The notes: generated by a model from the sequence alone, not told the origin. A stretch of DNA of 64,000 bases from Acinetobacter piscicola (GCF_002233755.1 NZ_NIFO01000011.1:62001-126000), one strand, 5' to 3'; positions 10,101-18,885 are shown, counted from the first letter of the stretch. Numbers and translations are program-made.

Positions 10101-11071
10101 CAACCCAATGAACATTGTTGTGTATTCCAACCTACTGAACCAGTGATTACACCAGCTCCTGTATTGTATGAATTGCAAGAAAATCCAGACCAACTATTAC
10201 ATTTAGCAAATAATACCCGCCCCCATCCATCGGTGCTATAACTTACATATTCTTCCCGCATCCCTGTAACATTTGCAGTAGTATTTGTTCCCAATATATA
10301 AGCAGCTACTTCGGCATAAGCGTTAGCCGTTGGCGTTCCGCCCGAACCTCGCAAATCAGCAACAGCTGCTTTAATAGCACTACGCTGCGTATCTGATAAT
10401 AATGCTGCCGGAACAAGTATTTTCCCACTTGACCCATCTGCACTGGTATATACATTATCATTACCACTTTGCGAAGAAAATTGCCCCACTCCAATTGCAA
10501 CCGTATTAGAATCAATTTGATTACTATTCATTAGAGTAAAAATCGCATCTTTTAGTTGCGTCAAACGATCATAAGACTTTTGTTTAGGTTTTTCATTTTT
10601 ATAATAATATCGAGGATCACTACTACTAGTATTATCAAAACTATCATCTGGGCTTGGATTACTGATCGAGGTTACACAGTCCGCCTGACTTGTAGAACCA
10701 GATGCACCACAACCAAACCAAGAACGATTTCCACTTGAACCTGTACGCTTATAATAATAAATTCGCTGGGAAACAGAGTTTGGAATATCAACTGCACAAT
10801 AATAACGTGTATAAGATGGCGTTGTTCCAGAAGGCTCATTTCCAGCAGTATAGCTCGCATTTTTATCAAGATTACAAGCAGATGCTCCCACTACAGGTTC
10901 ACTCATACTTCCAGAAGTATCGAGCATCATAGTAATGGTCGTTTTCCCAGAAGTTGGGTTGGAATATATTTCTATATCACTTGCTTGTACAGACACGCTA
11001 TGGCAGATAGATAAAGTCATCGCCATCGATACCGCAGCTGAAAGTACATTTTTTTGATTTAACTGTTTCAT
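7130..11071 (-). CDS. comC: Type IV pilus tip protein PilY1/ComC
   Basis: Large tip adhesin and priming factor, 1313 residues. It begins with a Sec signal peptide (about 1-30). A von Willebrand A-type segment follows with a MIDAS motif, DTSGS at residues 51-55, interrupted by long Ser/Gly/Thr-rich stretches. The C-terminal half (from roughly residue 570) is the PilY1-type beta-propeller, with a PPX-like repeat pattern and a calcium-loop-like DRDNDGLVDH. In A. baylyi ComC is required for transformation; in other bacteria PilY1 controls pilus extension and retraction, surface sensing and adhesion. It is encoded between pilX and comE in the minor-pilin operon. Confidence 0.92.
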   Translation of the reverse strand: MKQLNQKNVLSAAVSMAMTLSICHSVSVQASDIEIYSNPTSGKTTITMMLDTSGSMSEPVVGASACNLDKNASYTAGNEPSGTTPSYTRYYCAVDIPNSVSQRIYYYKRTGSSGNRSWFGCGASGSTSQADCVTSISNPSPDDSFDNTSSSDPRYYYKNEKPKQKSYDRLTQLKDAIFTLMNSNQIDSNTVAIGVGQFSSQSGNDNVYTSADGSSGKILVPAALLSDTQRSAIKAAVADLRGSGGTPTANAYAEVAAYILGTNTTANVTGMREEYVSYSTDGWGRVLFAKCNSWSGFSCNSYNTGAGVITGSVGWNTQQCSLGWSPSRICLVQSNTSTAASLGFSGFLKSINASKIGSSATAVNYQTPLSTSSTQCNGQGIYFLTDGEPNSSPVPVPLMKAALGSNGSSFTIPTVGVLPEGSQANNSMSAVGEFAKALRNQKASPTAANRNPLGLEIKTAVVGFGSNFNVDRIADAEKLEADRIIRRLNYINNNGQRTNEIRDYYNCSLIADVDAKNACNWGAKAHPDLPTSVGGYGEGGFYSAQSTDDVVQSVVKFLDDVKPEFDPVATGSPTLPQDALNPLRIQPYGYYASFTPKPQDSTQLWVGNLNKYHIYNGQLYNEAKTLRLIKDDGSLDSAAKGIWTDGMKGQLPLGLKANTELANRTIFTNREITGSSAPYTSQEANSLKKVNIEALFGTGSSALFVNDPEKNYWLNLLGYNVGATETGITLAGLAGKSELRQVGAVMHSTPILLTQSGKITVSATGVLDTTDREDFLLFGSTQGLLHVVRARKSATDVNDAGKEVFAFAPNEMMQNQKNAFLSETSSTLGKNNLFYGIDAPWTAYTQYVSKADGTLTVNDSGRTSDGSTNTDLALKGLQWVYGGLRMGGKSYYALNLSDLDNPSLKFHIDPANSKIYKSDSTVNVTALSYMGQSWSKPTLAYVKFGGEKKLVMFVGGGYDTGYENANYDQNTTTGSGAGVYMFDADTGALLWWAGANATAEKGAEAFTDASANTINMKYSVASQINAIDRDNDGLVDHLYFGDLGGQAFRVDLNNNITAKSSFATRVVRLFSQHASGGTSPRFYEMPSFSIHDGSNGYVAAVAFSSGNRSSPLVGASGTNQAGSSVSALDGVYVVYDKDVAKANLYASSPAPTLVTQNVALASLNTNIATGVTLSDNNGWKYTYSNTAGAYKGMNELYALDSMLYVNVYHRDGVGIGGTCGAGVKGDSYIYQFCLPTGKCPFNTKLTDVPNNVKIGAGILGTGLGQSFDNNPDNTGLIIKRPDNFNCTATPNLPECQKFSTAAKLRQLRWYETR

Positions 11072-11088
11072 CTCTAAATCCTCTTTCT

Positions 11089-11775
11089 CTACGATATCAA
11101 TTTCGGTTGGCCACCAACCGTATAATCTGAATGCTGCATATTATAAGGAATTCCCAAACCATCAAAACAAGCTCCAACAGCAGATGCACGCTGTTTAAAA
11201 CAGGCTTCAATTTGTGTTTTTGTCGCACTTGAGAAACTTGGTAATACTGAAATTACAGTTGCACCGATATTATTCGTTGTCATTGGAACATTACTTTGTC
11301 CAAGACTTGTTCCTTTTGGTGCAGTACTAAACGGTGCAGTGGGTGTCGTGTTTTTAGTCAAATAAACTTGTGATAGCACCGCAGAGCGCCCCATTGCAAA
11401 TTGGTCTGCTTTGCAAAATCCATCTATTCCAATTTTTGTAGTCGTATTGCTCGCAGTAATAGCACTTGCTTTAGACAAAGCAAAAAATGAACTTTGCGTA
11501 GCACGATAACAAAATACCAATTCATCTTCAGCATTGGCAGATGAGTTAAAATAAGCAAACATCCCATCTAACGCCAACTGTCTTGCGATCTGATCTGGAT
11601 TTTCTATATTGAACAAAGCTGAATCCGAGTTACCTAAGAGTAAAGCATTAACCTGACTATTGGTTGCGATTTTTAACCCCAAAATTCCCGTTTTAACTGC
11701 GATCGTACCAAGTAAAGTAATGATTACCAAAATGATCAAAACCACAATCAGAGTTGCACCTTGTTGTTGTTTCAT
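11089..11775 (-). CDS. pilX: Type IV pilus minor pilin PilX
   Basis: 228 residues. It has a short leader, MKQQQG, followed by ATLIVVL. The residue at +5 of the mature protein is Val instead of the usual Glu, the hallmark of the PilX/GspK-type subunit that caps the tip. A hydrophobic alpha-1 helix reaches about residue 30. A pair of cysteines near the C terminus (AC FK...GAC) and others in the middle may pair. The start codon overlaps the pilW stop as TAATG, so translation is coupled. It is followed 17 bases later by comC/pilY1. Confidence 0.85.
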   Translation of the reverse strand: MKQQQGATLIVVLIILVIITLLGTIAVKTGILGLKIATNSQVNALLLGNSDSALFNIENPDQIARQLALDGMFAYFNSSANAEDELVFCYRATQSSFFALSKASAITASNTTTKIGIDGFCKADQFAMGRSAVLSQVYLTKNTTPTAPFSTAPKGTSLGQSNVPMTTNNIGATVISVLPSFSSATKTQIEACFKQRASAVGACFDGLGIPYNMQHSDYTVGGQPKLIS

Positions 11776-12770
11776 TACGATGCTCCCAATGTATTACGAA
11801 TTGCAACGACTTGATTGACAGCCTGCCGTAAATACCGTTTATTCATGACTGCATCACCCGATAAGGTGACATTTGCACCTGCAACTTCAAACGTAGTTTG
11901 AGTATTTAAATTTGCGTTTGAGCCAATTGTTCCTGTAGAGCGTGAAAGAATACCCACATCGATAGATACAACATTTAAATAACTTTTCGAACAGGTGTCC
12001 TCTACAATTGGTGTTGCACATGCAGCGCGAATAGTATCCATTGCAGCGATATATTCATTTACTGTCATATAACGTAAATTACCTGTTGGATTTTTAACAC
12101 CTAAACGCACTTTAAAAGCATCGACTCGTTGCATCAATTGCTGAGCGTCAGTATTTAAACCAACCATTCCAGCAGCATCATAGGACGCTGCATCACAATA
12201 TAAAGAATAGGCTGTTGGTTCACCAGTTACTTGCTGCGGAGTTTGCGCTAGATAATAGCGTTGTACGATTACTTTTGATGAAGCAGAGGTAACTTCCTCT
12301 CCTTCACAGTTAATAATACTACTTACAGCAGGGACATATTGAATGGTTAAGCGATCACTTTTCCCTGACGTATTATCAGTATCTTTAGCTTGCAAAGTAA
12401 CCAATTGCTCCTCTAAATCAGCAATGGTACGCAATGCATCGGGTAAGTTCTCTTTCTTAAATACAATGCCCGAACCTGTTATTACAGAGTTAACTCTCTG
12501 TGATGATATGGTGTTTAAATTAGCGTGACGCAAATCGTGTGTGACTAAAGATAGTCCAAAATTAGCATTTTGTTGCAACTCACTCATCCCTAGCTGCAAT
12601 CCTAAAGAACGTTGACTCCCAAAAAAAACAGACAAACCAGCAGCAGCAATCAACAATCCTAATACTAATGCAACCATTAATTCCAATAGGGTAAACCCCG
12701 AAATATGATTTCGCCTTATATTATTAGAATATCGGAACTTTTTATTCATGGGGTAAGTTTTAACTTCCAT
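11775..12770 (-). CDS. comB: Type IV pilus minor pilin PilW/ComB
   Basis: 331 residues from the ATG at 12770. That start is chosen because a strong GGAGG sits 9 bases before it, inside the last codons of pilV; a later ATG (MNKKF) has no such site. The leader is unusually long and basic (about 23 residues, with RNHISG before FTLLEL). Glu5 and the alpha-1 core follow. The protein is the larger J-type minor pilin that joins PilX and PilV under the tip. The homologue in A. baylyi, ComB, is needed for natural transformation. It overlaps pilV by 11 bases upstream and pilX by one base downstream. Confidence 0.85.
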   Translation of the reverse strand: MEVKTYPMNKKFRYSNNIRRNHISGFTLLELMVALVLGLLIAAAGLSVFFGSQRSLGLQLGMSELQQNANFGLSLVTHDLRHANLNTISSQRVNSVITGSGIVFKKENLPDALRTIADLEEQLVTLQAKDTDNTSGKSDRLTIQYVPAVSSIINCEGEEVTSASSKVIVQRYYLAQTPQQVTGEPTAYSLYCDAASYDAAGMVGLNTDAQQLMQRVDAFKVRLGVKNPTGNLRYMTVNEYIAAMDTIRAACATPIVEDTCSKSYLNVVSIDVGILSRSTGTIGSNANLNTQTTFEVAGANVTLSGDAVMNKRYLRQAVNQVVAIRNTLGAS

Positions 12771-13248
12771 AGTTATACACCTCCATGATGATACACTTAG
12801 CATTAACTACATAAGCTGCACCATTAGTACAATCTGCGCTAGTTGTACCATTTGTTGCTGTTGTACCTTCCCATGCAACATAAACACATTTACGAACCAA
12901 AGTAGAACCTTGACAATTAAGAACATTCATACTCATACCTAAGTTAGTGGCGTGAGTTCTTACTTGAGCATAATCATATTGTGCCATTTGTTGTGGTGTA
13001 CAAAATGTACTATCGCAAGTCGTTGGCGGATTAGTTACATTCTTATAATCATCTAAACCCGATCGATTCATCCTCATCCTCTCCGCCAAATCTCGAGCGA
13101 TATTTGTTGCCTGAACATTCAAACCAGCTTCATTACTTGCTGTAACAGCCCTAATTTGCAGTGCAACAAAGCCCAATATAGCAATACAGAGAAGTACCAA
13201 AGCAACCAATACTTCTACAAGTCCAACCCCTTTTTGAGTATTCATCAT
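12760..13248 (-). CDS. pilV: Type IV pilus minor pilin PilV
   Basis: 162 residues. Leader MMNTQKG is followed by VGLVEVLVALVLL; Glu5 is kept, but Phe1 is replaced by Val, as is common in PilV/GspI proteins. It contains the FxALQxRA and NIARDLAERMRMNR segments typical of PilV. Its last codons (MEVYNYGS) contain the ribosome-binding site and start codon of the next gene. It is the second gene of the operon, 19 bases after fimT. Confidence 0.87.
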   Translation of the reverse strand: MMNTQKGVGLVEVLVALVLLCIAILGFVALQIRAVTASNEAGLNVQATNIARDLAERMRMNRSGLDDYKNVTNPPTTCDSTFCTPQQMAQYDYAQVRTHATNLGMSMNVLNCQGSTLVRKCVYVAWEGTTATNGTTSADCTNGAAYVVNAKCIIMEVYNYGS

Positions 13249-13267
13249 TTTTAATTATCCCTTATTC

Positions 13268-13699
13268 TCAAGTCGGACAACTTGTAGCCATTTTGTTATA
13301 CAACACCGTTCCACCTTTTTGTACATATACATAAGCTTTCAAGGCTGCATCATTATTATGTTTAAACACAAAGCACTGTCCATTATTTGTGACTGTAGTC
13401 TGCCCTAAACGATTAAAAGTGACACTCGTATCACCACTTAATTTTGTCACATAAACGGATGACCATCTTTTGTAAAATACAGCAACACTATTATCTAACG
13501 CTAAAACTCTTGGGCTTTGTTTAAAAATCGCTTCCGATCGCGTCTCCGCCAAAATATCTACAAAATCACGTGTATCACTTGTCAACTGCATTTTTCGAAT
13601 TGTTTGCGTAAAAGAAGGCGCTGCCATCATTGCTATAATCGCCAAAACAGCTATTGTCACCATCAACTCAATTAAGGTGAATCCTCGATTATTTCGCAT
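13268..13699 (-). CDS. fimT: Type IV pilus pseudopilin FimT/GspH family
   Basis: First gene of the minor-pilin operon. I start at the ATG at 13699, giving the short leader MRNNRG before FTLIELMVTI; the frame is open 18 codons further upstream but those residues would make an abnormal leader. About 143 residues, with GspH-type features (LTSDTRDFVDILAETRSEAI). FimT-like proteins have been shown in related bacteria to bind DNA during uptake; whether this one does is inference. The C terminus ends with a Cys (TSCPT) that may pair with the Cys in QCFVF. Confidence 0.85.
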   Translation of the reverse strand: MRNNRGFTLIELMVTIAVLAIIAMMAAPSFTQTIRKMQLTSDTRDFVDILAETRSEAIFKQSPRVLALDNSVAVFYKRWSSVYVTKLSGDTSVTFNRLGQTTVTNNGQCFVFKHNNDAALKAYVYVQKGGTVLYNKMATSCPT

Positions 13700-13790
13700 C
13701 GCAACTCCATAGCAACAAAACTTTACCCTATTTAAAATCATAGACCAATTCATTACAAAACCAATACAAGTTGGATAAATGGCATAAAAA

Positions 13791-13821
13791 AGCAGATAAC
13801 TGAAAAATTCAGTTATCTGCT
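13791..13821 (-). terminator. Intrinsic terminator of ispH
   Basis: A perfect 14-bp stem (AGCAGATAACTGAA and its complement) with a 3-base loop, followed on the minus strand by six T. It lies 20 bases beyond the ispH stop, separating ispH transcription from the fimT operon, which runs in the same direction. Confidence 0.9.
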
Positions 13822-13840
13822 TAAAAAAATTAGATTAAAT

Positions 13841-14791
13841 TTAAGCTTGCGTGACTTGTATTCGCAACTCTTTCGGTAAGCTAAATGTAATATTCTCTTC
13901 ACGCCCATTGAGTTCATGTGGTGCTGTTGCCCCCCAATCTTGTAGGCGTTGAATGACTTGTTTAATGAGAATTTCAGGAGCTGATGCACCCGCGGTCACT
14001 CCTATTTTATCGGTAGCTTTAAACCACTCTTGTTGAAGCTCATCCGCATTATCTACAAGGTATGCATGCTTCCCCATACGCTCAGCGAGTTCACGCAAAC
14101 GGTTTGAGTTAGAAGAATTTGGAGAACCTACAACTAAAACCACATCACACTGTTCTGCCAAATCTCGAACCGCATCTTGACGATTTTGTGTCGCATAACA
14201 AATATCATCTTTCCTCGGCCCTTGGATTTGAGGAAATTTTGCGCGTAAAGCATCAATGACTTTTGCTGTATCGTCTATAGACAGTGTCGTTTGCGTTACA
14301 AAAGCAACTTTTTCAGGATGATTTACAGTTAAAGAAGCTACATCTTCTTCATCTTCAACTAAATAAATTTCACCACCACTTTTTTTATCGTATTGACCCA
14401 TTGTCCCTTCGACTTCTGGGTGTCCTTCATGACCGATCAGAATTGCTTCCGTTCCCTCTCGCGCATATTTAGTCACTTCGATATGAACTTTAGTGACCAA
14501 AGGACATGTTGCATCAAAAACTTTTAAGCCACGGCGTTCTGCTTCTTGTTGTACCGCTTTTGAAACACCATGTGCGCTAAAAATAACAATATTATCGTCA
14601 GGCACTTCATCAAGTTCATCGACAAAAATCGCACCACGTTGACGTAAGTCATCCACCACAAATTTGTTATGTACCACTTCATGACGGACATAAATAGGTG
14701 GGTTAAAACATTCAAGTGCACGATTGACGATGGCAATTGCACGATCTACACCTGCACAAAATCCACGTGGATTGGCCAATACAATTTCCAT
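13841..14791 (-). CDS. ispH: 4-hydroxy-3-methylbut-2-enyl diphosphate reductase IspH
   Basis: Last step of the non-mevalonate isoprenoid pathway: reduces HMBPP to IPP and DMAPP with a 4Fe-4S cluster. 316 residues from the ATG at 14791, which has GAGGG before it; an upstream start adding MSIEGS is less likely. The three cluster cysteines are visible in GFCAGVDRA (about 12), DATCPLV (about 96) and [10 protein letters not shown] (about 200). Substrate residues in HEVVHN and VGSPNSSNS are present. It stands alone between the fimT operon and the divergent gmk. Confidence 0.98.
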   Translation of the reverse strand: MEIVLANPRGFCAGVDRAIAIVNRALECFNPPIYVRHEVVHNKFVVDDLRQRGAIFVDELDEVPDDNIVIFSAHGVSKAVQQEAERRGLKVFDATCPLVTKVHIEVTKYAREGTEAILIGHEGHPEVEGTMGQYDKKSGGEIYLVEDEEDVASLTVNHPEKVAFVTQTTLSIDDTAKVIDALRAKFPQIQGPRKDDICYATQNRQDAVRDLAEQCDVVLVVGSPNSSNSNRLRELAERMGKHAYLVDNADELQQEWFKATDKIGVTAGASAPEILIKQVIQRLQDWGATAPHELNGREENITFSLPKELRIQVTQA

Positions 14792-14935
14792 AGAACCCTC
14801 AATACTCACTTAAATGCTTGGATAATTTTAATCGATAGAACACAAACAAATAATAAAAACCGTTAAAAACTGTTTTGTTTGTGTGCCGTCTACTCTAAAA
14901 TAGAGAAGATATTTTATCATATCAGGAAAAATATC

Positions 14936-15556
14936 ATGTCGGGTCTATTGTTTGTCGTTTCTGCGGCATCGGGAACAGGCAAAACATCTCTCGTTAAAGC
15001 GCTACTTGAACGTGTCAGTAATTTGCATGTTTCAGTTTCTCATACGACTCGTGGTCAACGACCTGGCGAACTCGACGGTGTGCATTATCATTTTACTTCA
15101 AAAGAAAACTTTCTTGATCAAGTGAATCAAGGTGGTTTTATTGAATATGCTGAAGTTTTTGGTAATTATTACGGTACTGCTCAAACTACAGTAAAAGATC
15201 AATTAGCAAAAGGTCACGATGTACTTTTAGAAATTGATTGGCAAGGTGCGGAACAAGTTCGTAAGATTTTTCCTGAATCTAAACAAATCTTTATTCTCCC
15301 TCCAACACAGTTTGACTTACGTCAACGTTTGTCTAATCGTGGCACGGATTCTGTTGAAGTGATTGAACATCGCTTAAGCTGTGCTGTTGCTGATATGCAG
15401 CAATATGTTAATTTTGAATATATTATTATTAATGATGACTTCAATAAGGCATTGCACGATTTAGAGTCTGTAATTAACGCCAATCGTTTAAAAATTCAGC
15501 AACAAGCAAATCGTCATCAAGTATTGATTGAAAAGTTAATCACACCACAATCTTGA
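14936..15556 (+). CDS. gmk: Guanylate kinase
   Basis: Phosphorylates GMP to GDP with ATP. 206 residues from the ATG at 14936 (MSGLLFVVSAASG), the family's usual start; the frame is open upstream but those residues are unconserved. The P-loop SAASGTGKTSL, the GMP-binding segment SHTTRGQRPGE and the lid region RLSNRGTDS are all present. It is followed by rpoZ and spoT, the common gmk-rpoZ-spoT order that ties guanine nucleotide supply to ppGpp metabolism. Confidence 0.98.
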   Translation: MSGLLFVVSAASGTGKTSLVKALLERVSNLHVSVSHTTRGQRPGELDGVHYHFTSKENFLDQVNQGGFIEYAEVFGNYYGTAQTTVKDQLAKGHDVLLEIDWQGAEQVRKIFPESKQIFILPPTQFDLRQRLSNRGTDSVEVIEHRLSCAVADMQQYVNFEYIIINDDFNKALHDLESVINANRLKIQQQANRHQVLIEKLITPQS

Positions 15557-15646
15557 GTTAGCTGTCGATTAAAACTTGAGTCTATCGTGAAAGCATTTTA
15601 TACTCCGCAGTCTATTTAAAAAATTTGTATTCAAACGAGAATTCTT

Positions 15647-15928
15647 ATGGCACGCGTAACCGTTGAAGATTGTTTAGACCATGTAGACAACCGCTTTGAG
15701 CTTGTACTAGTGGCAAGCAAACGCGCGCGTCAATTGGCACGTCAAGGTATTGAGCCTACTGTTGAGTGGGACAATGACAAGCCAACTGTTGTTGCATTAC
15801 GTGAAATTGCGATTGGTCATGTGACTAAAGATATATTGAAACAACGTGATCAAGATTATCAAACATCGAGTCTTGATCTTGCTCTTTCTGCAAACAATCT
15901 CAATCTTGATGGTTTTTCTTTCCAATAA
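15647..15928 (+). CDS. rpoZ: RNA polymerase omega subunit
   Basis: 93 residues. Omega wraps the beta-prime C terminus, helps polymerase assembly and contributes to a ppGpp binding site. Conserved features include [25 protein letters not shown] and the ALREIA segment. A terminator follows directly, so spoT is at least partly transcribed separately. Confidence 0.98.
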   Translation: MARVTVEDCLDHVDNRFELVLVASKRARQLARQGIEPTVEWDNDKPTVVALREIAIGHVTKDILKQRDQDYQTSSLDLALSANNLNLDGFSFQ

Positions 15929-15941
15929 GTTAAACCTTCTT

Positions 15942-15971
15942 AAAAAGCCTAGTTTTTATACTAGGCTTTTT
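15942..15971 (+). terminator. Intrinsic terminator after rpoZ
   Basis: Stem AAAAAGCCTAG / CTAGGCTTTTT with an 8-base AT loop and a T tail, 13 bases after the rpoZ stop. Confidence 0.88.
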
Positions 15972-16140
15972 TATTGCAAATTTATCGTAAATAATTTTGC
16001 CAACACATCGACAAAATCCTAAATATTTGTTAAAAAAAATAGATATTTTTTATTTCTAGAAATTGACAAGTGACTCAATATGCTTTTCATTAAAGGATTG
16101 GGGAAAATCGTTCAAATTCGCAATTAATGATAGGTGTTTT

Positions 16141-18252
16141 ATGCCAGGCCAAGAGGTCAGTCAAGCCAAGCAGCAGCTCAATATGATTATCGACGCTTAT
16201 TTAAAACTGAGCGATGTCGAGCGGGTTCTTGCAGCTTGTGATTATGCTGATATTGCGCACGATGGTATTACCCGTAAAAGCGGTGAACCTTATATTCTTC
16301 ATCCCATTGCTGTGAGTTGTATTTTGGCGCATATGCGTATGGATGCTGAAACGCTCATGGCTGCACTATTGCATGATGTGATCGAGGATACCGATTTCAC
16401 CAAAGAAGATATTGTTGAAAAATTTGGTCGAACCGTTGCCGAATTGGTTGATGGTGTGACGAAGCTGAGCCATTCAAGCGATAAAGAATATAATAAAGCA
16501 GCCTCATTTCGTAAAATCTTACAAGCAACGCTGCAAGATCCACGTGTGATTATCATCAAGCTTGCTGATCGTTATCACAATATGACGACACTAGATGCAT
16601 TGCGTCCAGACAAACGCGCACGTATCGCCCAAGAAACCTTTGATATTTTTGTTCCTATGGCCCGTTTAGTTGGTATGAACGAAATGGCGGATAATTTAGA
16701 GCATCTATGTTATCAAAATCTTGATCTCGATATGTATAACGATGTTCAAGAATCCTTACTTAAAACCAAACCTGAACGATGCAAATACCAATCGATTTGG
16801 GAACAAAACCTCGTTGATTTATTAAATAATTATAATATTTTAGGTCGTATTAAGAAGAAGAATAATAATATTGAACTTTTGCGACACTTTGTAAAAAATG
16901 AAATTGATCTACAAGAATTAACGCATAGTCATGCTTTTGAAATTATTTTACAAAGCATTGCCGATTGCGACCGTTTTGTAGATGCTTTACGCGAAAATTT
17001 CCAAGTATTGTCTTATGAAGACCATATTCGCCGACCATTACCTGGTGGTAATCAGTCTTTAATGATTAAACTTAAAGGCGAGCGTACAACGTTATCATTA
17101 ACCATACAAACCGAACTGATGCGTAAAGCGGCTCGTTTTGGCGTGGTTTTAGGTGAAAATGCACCACAAGCTTGTCGTTCTGCGATTCAGGCTTCGATGA
17201 AGAATTTAGATATTCTTGTGGGTGGTGAATGTGCAAAAACTACATTTAATGATTTGCTTGATTATTTGCATCAAGAAAAGATCTGGGTGTATACCCCACA
17301 TGGTCAACTACATGAACTTCCACAAGGTGCAACAGCTGTTGATTTCGCCTATTCAGCCAGTTTATTTCTAGGTAATCATGCTGTAGGTGCTAAAATTAAC
17401 AATGAAATCAAACCACTTTCCACACCATTAGTCAGTGGTCAAGTGATTGAAATTATTACCGATGTATTGGCAACACCAAATCCTGATTGGTTAAGTTTCA
17501 TCAACACCCAAAAAGCTCGTCGTGCCATTCAAAATATTTTGCGAGATCAAGATTTAGAAGAACAACGTTTAGTTGGGCAACAAGCTTTGAATCGCGCACT
17601 CAAACTTTTTAATCGCTCTGTCAAAGACTTATCAGAAGCTGATTGGATCGATTTATTGCAATGGCGTCATATTCAAGACAGAAATGCTTTATTTGAACAG
17701 ATTGCAGTTGGTGATTTATTACCTCAACTGGTTGCCAATCACTTGTTTGCACAGTCGCAGCCTACAGATCACACTGTTTCTGAACGCTTGATTCAAGGTA
17801 CAGAAGGCGTTGATGTTAAATATGCACATTGTTGCAACCCTGTGTTTGGTGATCAAATTCAAGGGCATTTATCTCGTCGAGGCCTCATTGTTCATCGTGA
17901 GCGTTGCCACAACTTGATCCATGAGCAACACCTGCATCCTGAAAACATCATGTCTCTACAATGGACATCCGAGCAAGAAGAAGATATTAACTTCAATGCT
18001 TATTTAAGTATTGACCTTGTATTGAATGATGAACAAATCTCCGAATTGATTTATTTATGTCGTAAGGCTAAAACTGGGGTCGAATCTGTACGCTCCCATG
18101 AAAGTAAAACTTACGTCAATATCGTGGTGAATAACCGTAAACAGATTGCTCAAATCATTCGCGAGTTACGTATGCAATTCGGCTTCCCTCGAATTGAGCG
18201 TTTGCTAATGCCTATCGTGATTAATGACAACATCAAAGCCAAAGCATGTTAA
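16141..18252 (+). CDS. spoT: SpoT, (p)ppGpp hydrolase with decayed synthetase domain
   Basis: 703 residues from the ATG at 16141. The N-terminal HD hydrolase domain is intact: RKSGEPYILHPIAV (His54), LLHDVIEDT (His78-Asp79, Glu82-Asp83) and LADRYHNM (about 142-148). The following region, where bifunctional Rel/SpoT proteins have the synthetase, has lost its motifs. No RxKxxYSI segment is found, the GYQSLH motif reads GNQSLM, and the VQIRT segment reads TIQTELM. The TGS domain (VYTPHGQ...), a CC/zinc-finger-like segment (YAHCCNPVFGD) and the ACT domain follow. This matches the monofunctional hydrolase described for Acinetobacter SpoT. It should remove ppGpp made by a separate RelA. Confidence 0.93.
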   Translation: MPGQEVSQAKQQLNMIIDAYLKLSDVERVLAACDYADIAHDGITRKSGEPYILHPIAVSCILAHMRMDAETLMAALLHDVIEDTDFTKEDIVEKFGRTVAELVDGVTKLSHSSDKEYNKAASFRKILQATLQDPRVIIIKLADRYHNMTTLDALRPDKRARIAQETFDIFVPMARLVGMNEMADNLEHLCYQNLDLDMYNDVQESLLKTKPERCKYQSIWEQNLVDLLNNYNILGRIKKKNNNIELLRHFVKNEIDLQELTHSHAFEIILQSIADCDRFVDALRENFQVLSYEDHIRRPLPGGNQSLMIKLKGERTTLSLTIQTELMRKAARFGVVLGENAPQACRSAIQASMKNLDILVGGECAKTTFNDLLDYLHQEKIWVYTPHGQLHELPQGATAVDFAYSASLFLGNHAVGAKINNEIKPLSTPLVSGQVIEIITDVLATPNPDWLSFINTQKARRAIQNILRDQDLEEQRLVGQQALNRALKLFNRSVKDLSEADWIDLLQWRHIQDRNALFEQIAVGDLLPQLVANHLFAQSQPTDHTVSERLIQGTEGVDVKYAHCCNPVFGDQIQGHLSRRGLIVHRERCHNLIHEQHLHPENIMSLQWTSEQEEDINFNAYLSIDLVLNDEQISELIYLCRKAKTGVESVRSHESKTYVNIVVNNRKQIAQIIRELRMQFGFPRIERLLMPIVINDNIKAKAC

Positions 18253-18341
18253 TCACGCTGACTGATCAGTTTAATCGATGTCGCTTTCAAGTATCCGCTT
18301 CATCCATTATGATGAAATGAGTTGAAATCAAGGAGAAATCA

Positions 18342-18725
18342 ATGTCCCGCCAAGTGATCCACACTGAGAATGCCCCTGCTGCAATTGGTACCTATTCACA
18401 AGCTATTTTAGTCGGTAACACTTTATATCTTTCAGGGCAAATTGGCTTAGATCCTTATAGCATGGAACTTGTAGAGGGCATTGAAGCACAGATTCGTCGT
18501 GTTTTTGACAATATCAAAGCAGTTTGTGAAGCCGCTGGTGGTTCATTGGCCGATATTGCAAAATTGAATATTTTCCTTACAGACCTTTCACACTTCCAAT
18601 TGGTCAATCAAATTATGGGTGAATATTTCGCACAACCTTATCCAGCTCGCGCTGCTTTAGGTGTTGCTGCTTTACCCAAAAATGCTTTGGTTGAAATGGA
18701 TGGTATTGTGATCATTGATCAATAA
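18342..18725 (+). CDS. ridA: RidA/YjgF family enamine/imine deaminase
   Basis: 127 residues, the usual size. It hydrolyses reactive 2-aminoacrylate and related enamines released by PLP enzymes such as threonine dehydratase. The family signature is visible near the C terminus: [20 protein letters not shown], with the substrate-binding Arg and Glu. It lies 89 bases after spoT with its own GGAG site and ends at a terminator, so it may be co-transcribed with spoT. The spoT-ridA neighbourhood is common in gammaproteobacteria. Confidence 0.95.
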   Translation: MSRQVIHTENAPAAIGTYSQAILVGNTLYLSGQIGLDPYSMELVEGIEAQIRRVFDNIKAVCEAAGGSLADIAKLNIFLTDLSHFQLVNQIMGEYFAQPYPARAALGVAALPKNALVEMDGIVIIDQ

Positions 18726-18780
18726 CATTTTAAAGAAATAAGACAAACAATTGATTTTTAATGTGTTTAAAAATCAACCA

Positions 18781-18808
18781 AAAATACTACCGATCAGGTG
18801 GTATTTTT
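18781..18808 (+). terminator. Intrinsic terminator after ridA
   Basis: Stem AATACTACC / GGTGGTATT (one T-G pair), 5-base loop, then seven T. Confidence 0.88.
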
Positions 18809-18855
18809 TTATTCAAAAACTCAATAAAGATAAACCTCTTTTTAAATGAATTTTA

Positions 18856-18885
18856 TTGACAAATGGTAATAATTATCAATAATAC
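18856..18885 (+). promoter_or_regulatory. bfd promoter with candidate Fur box in the spacer
   Basis: A consensus -35 TTGACA (18856-18861) is followed after about 18 bases by a TAATAC -10 candidate (18880-18885). The spacer contains GGTAATAATTATCAAT, close to the Fur consensus built from GATAAT repeats. Fur with ferrous iron would block polymerase, so bfd should be induced under iron starvation, as known for bfd elsewhere. The promoter is 34 bases upstream of the bfd start. Confidence 0.7.
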
